From assembly GCA_009692275.1 (NCBI GenBank), contig SHZL01000175.1, positions 1 through 5,993 on the forward strand: 5,993 nt of DNA. The letters are read 5' to 3'. The translations under genes were made by a program, and so were the position numbers. The notes under the pieces were generated by a model, which had not been told where the DNA came from, searched no databases, and saw only the letters and a program-made list of their open reading frames with translations. The stretch comes from Lysobacterales bacterium. Lineage in GTDB: Bacteria; Pseudomonadota; Gammaproteobacteria; Xanthomonadales; SZUA-36. Shown here one piece after another: positions 1 through 5,238 of the stretch; the first letter of the stretch is position 1; the number at the start of each line of letters is the position of its first letter.

Positions 1-2
1 AC

Positions 3-542
3 CAGAAAGGCATTGAGCTGGTGCAGAAAACCGTGCCCGGGTTGATGCAGGAACGACGCTTTGCCTTCGTCGTGCTGGGCAGCGGCGAACCGCGCTACGA
101 ACAGTTTTTCAACTGGCTGCAACAGCACTATCCCGATCGCGTTTGTTTTTACCGCGGATTCAGCAATCAACTGGCACACTGGATTGAAGCGGGCAGCGAC
201 CTGTTCCTTATGCCCTCCCGCTTTGAGCCTTGCGGCCTGAACCAGATGTACAGCTTGCGCTACGGCACGGTCCCCATCGTGCGCAACACCGGCGGGCTGG
301 CAGATTCGGTGCAGTTGTTCGATCCGCGCCAAGGCACAGGCACGGGCATCGTGTTCGATGATTTTAATGAGGTTGCCATGAACTGGGCGCTCAATGCGGG
401 GCTGAATCTATACCAGGACAAAAAAGCCTGGCGCAAGCTGGTGCGCAATGGCATGTTGATGGATTATTCCTGGGAACGTCAGGGACGTATCTACGTGGAT
501 CTGTACCGGAGACTTGTCGCTCAAGAGAGAAAACGTGCATGA
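3..542 (+). CDS. glgA: Glycogen synthase, C-terminal part (enters from left edge)
   Basis: This is the end of ADP-glucose:alpha-1,4-glucan glucosyltransferase, a cytoplasmic GT5 enzyme that elongates glycogen. The frame is open from base 3 and begins with QKGIELV, the segment that in GlgA follows the conserved R-L-x-x-Q-K-G motif, so no start codon lies in the window. The visible C-terminal Rossmann domain of the GT-B fold carries GSGEPRYE, then YRGFSNQLAHWIEAGSD, then SRFEPCGLNQMYSLRYG with the conserved catalytic-site Glu (codon 225-227), and VPIVRNTGGLADSV for ADP-glucose binding. The closing YSWERQGRIYVDLYRRL is the typical end of the family. About 180 of the usual 480-500 residues are present. 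The TGA stop overlaps the ATG of the next gene (ATGA, 539-542), which suggests translational coupling. The call is secure; only the N-terminal part is missing. Confidence 0.95.
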   Translation, partial: QKGIELVQKTVPGLMQERRFAFVVLGSGEPRYEQFFNWLQQHYPDRVCFYRGFSNQLAHWIEAGSDLFLMPSRFEPCGLNQMYSLRYGTVPIVRNTGGLADSVQLFDPRQGTGTGIVFDDFNEVAMNWALNAGLNLYQDKKAWRKLVRNGMLMDYSWERQGRIYVDLYRRLVAQERKRA

Positions 543-1759
543 ACATTATTTTTGTCGAGCCGTCCTTTCCCTATAACCAGAAGGAATTTGTTCGCGGCCT
601 GCACCTCGCCGGCGCGAGGGTCATAGGCATTGGCGAACGCCCCCGGGAGTACCTGCCGGATGATGTAAAAGGCTGGTTGAGTTCCTACGTGCAAGTGCAA
701 TCCGTGGTGCACGAGCCCTCGCTGTTATGCGCAGTACAGGAAGTGCAGAAGAAGTGCTGGGTCGACCGCCTGGAAGCCACGGTGGAAGCGCACATCATGG
801 CGGCCGCCAAGGTGCGCGAAGCCACAGGCATACCCGGCACATCGCTGCGAACTGCCTACCTGTGCCGGGACAAGCCGGCCATGAAGGAAGAATTGCGTGA
901 AGCGGGCATCCCCTGTGCCCAGTCCACCCGCGCCGAGACACCTCGCGACGCGCGCGAGTTTGTCGCGAAACTGGGTTACCCCCTGATCATCAAGCCACCT
1001 GCCGGGGCCGGTGCTTCAGGCACTTGGAAGGTTCGCAATAAGCGTGAACTGGAGCAGGTTATCGTGGAGTCCGGACTGGCAGACGGCGTGGCCGTGGCCG
1101 TTGAGGAATTCATCGAAGGGCATGAAGGTTTTCTCGACACCCTGACCATCAATGGCGAGGTGACACATGAATTCATCACGCACTATTACCCGAATGTCCT
1201 GACCGCAATGCGCGAGCGTTGGATCTCGCCACAGATGATCACCACCAACCGCATCGAAGCGCCGGGCTACCGCGAGGTCCGGCAAATGGCTCGCGATGTA
1301 ATCCGCATGCTGGATATCGGCACTTCGGCCACGCACATGGAATGGTTTTCCGGCCCCAGGGGCCTGAAATTTTCCGAGATTGGATGCAGGCCGCCGGGAG
1401 TGGGTCAGTGGGATGTTTACAACGCGGCCAACGAGTTTGACCTGTACTTTGAATGGGCCAGCGCACTGACCCATGGCCGGGCGCACACAGCGCCATCGCG
1501 GAGCTATGCTGCCGGCATGATTGCATTACGACCTTCGCATGATGGACGAATCGCCGGGTATTCAGGCCTTGATACCATCCAGAAGGCCTGGGGTGACTGC
1601 ATCGTGGCCTCGCACTTCCCCAGCCCGGGCACCCCCACCCAGTCGGTGGAAGGCGGCTACATGGCCAACGCCTGGATGCGCGTGCGCCACCCCGATTACG
1701 ACGTGCTGCGCCACATCATGAACACCATCGGGGAAACGGTGAAAGTTCACGCGGGTTGA
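539..1759 (+). CDS. ATP-grasp domain protein coupled to glycogen synthase
   Basis: This 406-residue cytoplasmic protein belongs to the ATP-grasp superfamily, which joins a carboxylate to a nucleophile through an acyl-phosphate. Residues 1-60 form a Rossmann-like pre-ATP-grasp region (MNIIFVEPSF, then GARVIGIGERP). Nucleotide-binding parts follow: RDKPAMKEEL near 110-119, YPLIIKPPAGAGASGT at 147-162 with Lys152 and a glycine-rich loop, and EEFIEGHE at 189-196. The metal-binding end of the fold is HMEWF (Glu268) and FSEIGCRPPG (Glu280). Here the usual Asn of the E-x-N motif is replaced by Gly, as happens in some biotin-carboxylase-like members. The start is chosen for the ATGA overlap with glgA and an AGAGAGA purine run 8 bases upstream. 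The substrate cannot be read from the sequence. Coupling to glgA suggests a role linked to storage carbohydrate, but that is inference. Confidence 0.87.
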   Translation: MNIIFVEPSFPYNQKEFVRGLHLAGARVIGIGERPREYLPDDVKGWLSSYVQVQSVVHEPSLLCAVQEVQKKCWVDRLEATVEAHIMAAAKVREATGIPGTSLRTAYLCRDKPAMKEELREAGIPCAQSTRAETPRDAREFVAKLGYPLIIKPPAGAGASGTWKVRNKRELEQVIVESGLADGVAVAVEEFIEGHEGFLDTLTINGEVTHEFITHYYPNVLTAMRERWISPQMITTNRIEAPGYREVRQMARDVIRMLDIGTSATHMEWFSGPRGLKFSEIGCRPPGVGQWDVYNAANEFDLYFEWASALTHGRAHTAPSRSYAAGMIALRPSHDGRIAGYSGLDTIQKAWGDCIVASHFPSPGTPTQSVEGGYMANAWMRVRHPDYDVLRHIMNTIGETVKVHAG

Positions 1760-1833
1760 GTTGTGCTTGAATTTCTGCGGATCGGTTGCGGGGCGATCTC
1801 GCATGAAATAACACATTAACTTTCTGTTATTAC

Positions 1834-1862
1834 TTGATTTTTATCTAATTATACTATATATT
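1834..1862 (+). promoter_or_regulatory. Sigma70-like promoter of the HNH gene
   Basis: TTGATT (1834-1839) and TATATT (1857-1862) are separated by 17 bases, in a strongly AT-rich stretch (about 1801-1890) unlike the GC-rich genes around it. Transcription would start near 1869, about 20 bases before the ATG at 1890. A Shine-Dalgarno match, GAGGT (1877-1881), sits 8 bases before that ATG. AT-rich sequence gives many chance -10 matches, so this is a candidate only. Confidence 0.45.
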
Positions 1863-1871
1863 TATATAGTA
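1852..1871. promoter_or_regulatory. 20-bp palindrome overlapping the -10 (possible operator)
   Basis: TACTATATATTTATATAGTA has two perfectly complementary 9-base arms around a TT centre. It covers the proposed -10 and start region, which is where a repressor dimer would act. All-A/T palindromes arise easily by chance, so the role as an operator is inference. Confidence 0.35.
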
Positions 1872-2345
1872 GTATTGAGGTACTAAATCATGACCAAATC
1901 CAGCCTGCGGACCTGCGCACAAATCCCCTCTTACCCCGACCCGGAGCGTGCCGAAGCGTTGCTCAGGCTGGGAGATGAGATCACCGAGACGAGCGCCACC
2001 TCGCTGCCGGAACCTATCAATTGCTGCAACTGATCGGCCGTTTCGACCAACAGGGCGGCTGGCACGGTACGGGAATCCTTTCCTGCGCTCACTGGCTGAA
2101 CTGGCGCTGTGGCTTGAATGTCGGCGCTGCCCGGCCTGCCCAAAATCAGCGCTGCGTTTCGGGAAGGCCGGGTGAGCTATTCCAAGGTGCGCGCCATGAC
2201 GCGCGTGGCGACCGCGGCCAATGAGGACGATGACGGATCGTGGGTTTTCAAGGGCCGTTTCACGCCTGAGCAAGGCGCACTCATCAGGAAGGCACTGGAC
2301 GCAGCGCTGGCGCAACTGTTCATCGAGCAGAAAAACATACCCGAC

Positions 2346-2365
2346 GACGTTTCTGCAGAAACGTC
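2346..2365. repeat. Perfect 20-bp palindrome inside the HNH pseudogene
   Basis: GACGTTTCTGCAGAAACGTC equals its own reverse complement over all 20 bases, centred on a PstI-type CTGCAG. It encodes the VSAETS segment, exactly where the long DUF222-HNH linker appears to be deleted. A related 17/20 copy lies at 3556-3575. A perfect palindrome of this size is not expected by chance in 6 kb. Confidence 0.8.
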
Positions 2366-2658
2366 CCGGCGCCTGGGTTGTGATTGCGCCGTTGTCCATT
2401 GGCACGAGAACCAGAATGGTGAGCTGCTCAACATTGGTCGCAAATCCCGCATCATTCCACCGGCTATTCGCCGGGCCTTACACCGCCGCGATGGTGGCTG
2501 CCGCTTCCCCGGTTGCACATGCACTCATTATGTAGATGCCCACCACATCATCCACTGGGCCGATGGCGGTGAAACTTCGATGGAAAACCTGGTGCTGCTG
2601 TGCCGCCGGCATCACCGGCTGGTGCATGAGGAAGGTTTTGCTGTTCAAGCCGGACGGT

Positions 2659-2756
2659 TGGGCCTGAACATCACCGCAAAAACACCCGTTCCTTCCTGGC
2701 TGGGCGAGCGGATGGACTATTCGATTGCGGTGGAGGGCTTGTTGCGGAGGGAATAG
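2659..2756 (+). repeat. 98-bp direct repeat, copy 1 (3' end of HNH gene)
   Basis: This stretch is repeated at 3604-3701 in the same orientation, 945 bases away, with 96 of 98 bases identical. The differences are C2717/T3662 and G2747/C3692. Both are third codon positions and silent (Asp and Arg codons). The repeat ends at the TAG stop of the HNH frame, and similarity fades within a few bases after it. Copy 1 is also read on the opposite strand as the C-terminal extension of hicB. Confidence 0.97.
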
Positions 2757-3171
2757 CCCGCACGGAGAGTTCCAACTGTTGACCCAGGCAGGCCAGTGCC
2801 GCCTCTAACCGGTCGATGCGACTGGTGTGGTCGAGATCCCGCAAGCGGCGTGCGACTTTCTCGCTCAGGCGCAGTTTGCGCGCCAACTCAACGTTCGTCA
2901 CGCCGGCTTCAATCATAGCGGTCACCAAAGCCAACTTGGCTGAAAGCAACACATCCAGTGCAATCGTCGAGCGACCTCGGGGCGCTGAAGGCCGCGGCGG
3001 ACGCTGGCGTAGTTCGGCATACCCTCCAAGCGCTGCCACCAGGCAATCTCGAACCACTGCGTCAAAATCTTCGCCTGGATCGACTTGCGTGAGCGCACCG
3101 GGAATATCCGGAAACGCCACCACAAGAGTATCACCATCCTTTTCAACTTCGTACGGGTAAACGTAGTGCAT
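2671..3171 (-). CDS. hicB: HicB-family antitoxin with extended C-terminus
   Basis: This is the antitoxin of a type II HicAB module. It binds and blocks HicA and, through its DNA-binding domain, normally represses its own promoter. Residues 1-60 form the HicB partner-binding fold (YPYEVEKDGDTLVVAFPDIPGALTQ, then VRDCLVAALGGYAELR). Residues 67-137 hold an Xre-like helix-turn-helix (ALVTAMIEAGVTNVELARKL, SEKVARRLRDL, RIDRLEAALACLGQQLELSV). This HicB subclass normally ends right after LELSV, at about 135-140 residues. Here the frame runs on as residues 139-166 (Pro/Ser-rich, then ARKERVFLR) through the antisense of the HNH 3' end, so the native stop seems to have been lost at a junction near 2757. 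AAGGA (complement of 3180-3184) lies 8 bases before the ATG. The gene starts one base after the hicA stop, so the two are cotranscribed. Confidence 0.86.
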   Translation of the reverse strand: MHYVYPYEVEKDGDTLVVAFPDIPGALTQVDPGEDFDAVVRDCLVAALGGYAELRQRPPRPSAPRGRSTIALDVLLSAKLALVTAMIEAGVTNVELARKLRLSEKVARRLRDLDHTSRIDRLEAALACLGQQLELSVRAIPSATSPPPQSNSPSARPARKERVFLR

Positions 3172-3172
3172 T

Positions 3173-3385
3173 TCAGAAATCCTTCGGTTCGATTTGCAGA
3201 TCTTTCAGCATCTTGTGCAAGAGCCCTGGCCCAATCGGTTTGTTTCCCGACTTGACAGTTGTCAGACGATTACCGAGATAAATGCGGCCATGGCTCCCTT
3301 TACCTCTTCTTGGGTCGTACCGGAACTCCAGTCTGCAACGTCGAGCATATCGCCGGACCCGCCGGACGAACGCCTCGGTGTTCAC
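3173..3385 (-). CDS. hicA: HicA-family toxin (mRNA interferase)
   Basis: This is a 70-residue HicA-type toxin, a small dsRBD-like fold that cleaves mRNA in the cytoplasm until bound by HicB. The hallmark GKGSHGRIYLG lies at 28-38 with the presumed catalytic His32, followed by LTTVKSGNKPIGPGLLHKMLKDLQI, which matches the family's T-T-V ... G-x-L-x-x-I-L-K-x-x-x-I pattern. The length fits (HicA is usually 60-85 residues). The start is GTG (codon at 3383-3385); no in-frame ATG lies upstream, and a weak GAG-A ribosome site sits 8 bases before it. The N-terminal part (FVRRVRRYARRCRLEFRYD) is unusually Arg-rich. It lies first in the operon, one base before hicB, the standard hicA-hicB order. Toxicity is inferred from family membership. 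Confidence 0.86.
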   Translation of the reverse strand: MNTEAFVRRVRRYARRCRLEFRYDPRRGKGSHGRIYLGNRLTTVKSGNKPIGPGLLHKMLKDLQIEPKDF

Positions 3386-3395
3386 GCTATAGTCT

Positions 3396-3411
3396 CGGAC
3401 ATAAATATCCG
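3396..3411. promoter_or_regulatory. Imperfect palindrome upstream of hicA (possible HicB operator)
   Basis: CGGACATAAATATCCG is a 16-base imperfect palindrome (CGGA...TCCG outer arms, 6 of 8 positions paired), 10 bases upstream of the hicA GTG. On the - strand it overlaps a TATTTA that could serve as a -10, with TTGCTC 16 bases further upstream as a weak -35. HicB-type antitoxins commonly repress from such sites; that this one is bound is inference. Confidence 0.35.
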
Positions 3412-3555
3412 AATTACAAGCCTGAGCAAACGAGTGTTTTTCCCATCCACCATAGGGTTAGCTTGGTGTCGCCAGCAACATGCAGGCAATGGGGAATTTA
3501 CGGTGTTTGCGTGCGAATCTGCTGCGGGCGAAAACCCGGCGGGATGACAAGCGAG

Positions 3556-3575
3556 GGCGTTTCTGCGGAAAGGTC
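3556..3575. repeat. Decayed copy of the 20-bp palindrome
   Basis: GGCGTTTCTGCGGAAAGGTC matches the perfect palindrome at 2346-2365 at 17 of 20 positions (18 of 21 with the next C). It is no longer symmetric. In one frame it encodes VSAERS, close to the VSAETS of the HNH pseudogene. It lies only 28 bases upstream of the second 98-bp repeat, while in copy 1 the distance is 293 bases, so if the two are homologous the second copy lost about 265 bases. Confidence 0.4.
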
Positions 3576-3603
3576 CTCGAACTTAAATCAAAAAACCGCC
3601 AGC

Positions 3604-3701
3604 TGGGCCTGAACATCACCGCAAAAACACCCGTTCCTTCCTGGCTGGGCGAGCGGATGGATTATTCGATTGCGGTGGAGGGCTTGTTGCGCAGGGAATA
3701 G
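3604..3701 (+). pseudogene. 98-bp direct repeat, copy 2: remnant of a second HNH gene end
   Basis: This stretch reproduces the last 32 codons and the TAG stop of the HNH pseudogene (GLNITAKTPVPSW, GERMDYSIAVEGLLRRE) at 96 of 98 bases. No HNH motif precedes it. The two differences from copy 1 are both silent third-position changes. That pattern fits two copies that diverged while still under protein-level selection better than duplication of an already dead gene, though two changes are few. It marks the right end of the hicAB-containing segment. Confidence 0.85.
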
Positions 3702-3731
3702 CGCGCGCACGAGCGATCACCGCCCCTTTCC

Positions 3732-3821
3732 CTACTGCCAATTCACCGGGACCGGCTCGGTTGGCAGGTTCATCTCGCGCAGGAAGGCCTGGAAGCGGGG
3801 GTCGTCGACAATAACGATTGA
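3732..3821 (-). pseudogene. Possible C-terminal remnant of a lost gene
   Basis: A - strand frame ending in TAG (3732-3734) reads IVIVDDPRFQAFLREMNLP followed by TEPVPVNWQ. DDPRFQAFLREMNLP resembles the closing segment of many large TPR-type or kinase/cyclase-like signalling proteins (D-P-R-F-x-x-L-x-x-M-x-L). The frame has no start nearby and continues leftward only as the wrong frame of malQ, so at most about 28 codons of the old gene survive. Identification rests on pattern memory of a short motif, so certainty is low. Confidence 0.3.
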
Positions 3822-3834
3822 GCGCGTGAGAAAA

Positions 3835-5238
3835 CTAGATCCGGCCTGATTCTCTTACTGCCCGCCGCCAGTGAGCGGCCGCGATGGGGGTCTCCGTAGC
3901 AACCAGTTGTTGCCACGAAAACTTCCAGCCCCAATGTCCTTGTGCATGGCCGGGCGTATTCATTCTGGCCCCGGAGCCCAGGCGCAACAGATCCTGCAGG
4001 GGAATGATCGCGAGGCGGCAGGGGGAATCCAGCGCAGCCTGCACCAGCGCGTCCGGCGTGGACTGATGAGCGCTGCCCAGCACGTCCCGCACCTGCTGCC
4101 TGTTCTCTGCACTCAACGATGCAAACCATCCCATAGTCGTGTCATTATCGTGCGTACCAGTATAGACGACACCCTGCTCCTCGTGGTTGCGTGGTAAATG
4201 CGTATTGTCTTCATTGCCGTCAAATGCGAACTGCAGAACATGCATGCCGGGCAATTGGAACTCATGCCGCAGGTCTTCAACTTCAGGAGTGATGATGCCG
4301 AGGTTCTCCGCCACCAGCGGCAGCGGGCCCAGTTCCCGCGTCAAGTGCTCCAGCAAGGCTTTTCCTGGCACGCTGCGCCACTGACCATCGGCGGCAGTTC
4401 GTCCAGGCCGGGCGGGAATTTCCCAGGTGGCAACCAGGCCGCGAAAATGGTCCCAGCGCAACAGGTCAAAGCGACGACACTCATGCGCCAGGCGGTCACG
4501 CCACCAGGCGAAGTTACTGGCTTGCATTCGTTCCCAGTCGTACACCGGGTTGTCCCAGCATTGGCCCAATTCGGCAAACGCGTCGGGCGGAACGCCGGCT
4601 ACGTGGGTAGCCAGCCCGTGGCTGTCGAGGCGAAATTCGTGCGGCCTGGCCCACACATCCGCGCTGTCGGCGACCACGAACATGGGCAGATCGCCATATA
4701 ACAGGATGCCGCGCCGCTGTGCTTCGCTGCGCAGGCTCAGCCATGCCTGGTTGAACAGGTACTGCTGCCGGATGCAATGGCCAAGAGCGGCCGCATGATT
4801 GTGTGCAAACTTGTTTACCGCCTCCGCATCACGCTGGCGCAAGGGCAGCGGCCATTGCCACCAGGGACTACCCCCCTGCACTTGCCGGATAGCGGTGAAC
4901 AGTGCATAGCCTTCGAGCCAGGCGGCTTCGCGTGCACGAAACTGCGCCAGTTCACTGTCATCCACTTCACGGTTGTGCAGTTCCGCAGGAATCAGCCGGG
5001 GGTTGCCAGCAAAGGCGGAGTCGGGGCTGTACGGCGAACAATTGTGCCCTGCCGGACCGAGCGGCAGCATCTGCCATGCCGAGAACCCTTCGCCCTGCAG
5101 GAAATCGAGGAAACGCACAGCGTCCGCACCCAGGGTACCGGAAGGTAAGGACGTGGGATGCAGCAGGACACCGGTCCGGCGCCGATCCAGCACCGGTCGG
5201 TCACGTGCCAAGCCCTGGTTATCCATGGGGTCGCTCAT
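3835..5238 (-). CDS. malQ: 4-alpha-glucanotransferase (amylomaltase, GH77)
   Basis: This enzyme moves alpha-1,4-glucan segments from one maltodextrin to another in the cytoplasm, recycling short chains in glycogen and maltose metabolism. Its 467 residues match the compact bacterial/plant D-enzyme type rather than the longer enteric MalQ. GH77 motifs appear in order: RRTGVLLHPTSLPSG (20-34), WQMLPLGPAG (55-64), SPYSPDSAFAGNP (68-80), LYGDLPMFVVADSADVW (180-196), GVPPDAFAELGQCWDNPVYDW (215-235), RWDHFRG with nucleophile Asp263, LVAENLGIITPEV with general acid Glu311, and GTHDNDTTMGW with transition-state-stabilising Asp364. The substrate-binding end is RMNTPGHAQGHWGW. All catalytic residues are present, so it should be active. 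The chosen ATG overlaps the stop of the upstream GH57 gene by ATGA; Met5 is an alternative start. It is the last gene of a leftward operon that converges on the accessory island. Confidence 0.97.
   Translation of the reverse strand: MSDPMDNQGLARDRPVLDRRRTGVLLHPTSLPSGTLGADAVRFLDFLQGEGFSAWQMLPLGPAGHNCSPYSPDSAFAGNPRLIPAELHNREVDDSELAQFRAREAAWLEGYALFTAIRQVQGGSPWWQWPLPLRQRDAEAVNKFAHNHAAALGHCIRQQYLFNQAWLSLRSEAQRRGILLYGDLPMFVVADSADVWARPHEFRLDSHGLATHVAGVPPDAFAELGQCWDNPVYDWERMQASNFAWWRDRLAHECRRFDLLRWDHFRGLVATWEIPARPGRTAADGQWRSVPGKALLEHLTRELGPLPLVAENLGIITPEVEDLRHEFQLPGMHVLQFAFDGNEDNTHLPRNHEEQGVVYTGTHDNDTTMGWFASLSAENRQQVRDVLGSAHQSTPDALVQAALDSPCRLAIIPLQDLLRLGSGARMNTPGHAQGHWGWKFSWQQLVATETPIAAAHWRRAVRESGRI

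Larger units (their letters stand above)
1890..2756 (+). pseudogene. Broken DUF222 / HNH endonuclease gene (13E12-repeat type)
   Basis: This is a decayed member of the DUF222-plus-HNH family, which is multicopy in many bacteria and of poorly known role. The ATG at 1890 has GAGGT 8 bases upstream. Frame 1 reads to about 1997, then the homology moves back one base (HLAAGTYQLLQLIGRFDQQGGW, about 1997-2134, read in the -1 frame), as if one C of GCCCAC were lost. At 2124-2134 (GCGCTGCCCGG) the frame moves again into ALPGLPKISAAFREG, which is open to the TAG at 2754-2756. The last part holds a good HNH domain: CRFPGC (from 2499), DAHHIIHWADGGET, ENLVLLCRRHHRLVH, and the family tail TPVPSWLGERMDYSIAVEGLL. 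The usual long linker between the DUF222 part and VSAETSRRLGCD seems missing in frame. The whole is about 289 codons against the usual 400 or more. The first frame would stop at 2034-2036, so no full protein is expected. The HNH part alone (from ATG 2118) is intact, but I see no sign that it is expressed. Confidence 0.85.
3386..3731. other. Gene-poor stretch between hicA and the malQ side
   Basis: About 350 bases hold no convincing intact gene. Contents in order are the hicA promoter/operator candidate (3396-3411), a stretch with no recognised content (about 3412-3479), a possible degraded DUF222/HNH fragment (about 3480-3603, including a VSAERSS-like segment at 3559-3579 that resembles VSAETS of the first copy), the 98-bp HNH 3'-end copy, and about 30 bases of GC-rich spacer. 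A 73-codon frame opens with ATG at 3480 and runs into the HNH tail at 3701. It has no clear ribosome site and is more likely remnant sequence than a gene. Confidence 0.5.

Noticed and set aside
1016..1486. - strand open frame (about 156 codons) inside the ATP-grasp gene
   Set aside because: It is fully antisense to a well-supported gene, with no recognisable motifs.
1780..1798. Stem-loop GATCG/CGATC after the ATP-grasp gene as a terminator
   Set aside because: It has only a five-base stem with a 9-base loop and no T-tract after it. It is too weak to call an intrinsic terminator.
1990..2005. Programmed -1 ribosomal frameshift in the HNH gene
   Set aside because: No X-XXY-YYZ slippery heptamer is present, and a second, unrelated frame change follows. 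Random decay explains both.
1854..2405. Long - strand open frame (about 183 codons) across the HNH pseudogene
   Set aside because: It is antisense to clear DUF222/HNH homology, starts inside the gene and has no family-like motifs. It is a by-product of GC-rich codon use.
3453..3480. Integron attC-like core near GGTTAGCTTGG
   Set aside because: It does not match the GTTRRRY core and no paired complementary core is found in the expected place.
3194..3612. Two + strand open frames of about 117 codons opposite and upstream of hicA
   Set aside because: They overlap hicA on the other strand, share no family features, and their composition looks like translated non-coding sequence.
3480..3701. A 73-codon + strand frame ending in the second HNH tail
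   Set aside because: It has no clear ribosome site or promoter, and its recognisable part is only the repeated tail. It is treated as remnant sequence rather than a gene.
3735..3767. CTGCCAA/TTGGCAG stem-loop downstream of malQ as a bidirectional terminator
   Set aside because: The seven-base stem is perfect but the loop is 19 bases and there is no T-rich run on either strand, so termination is not supported.
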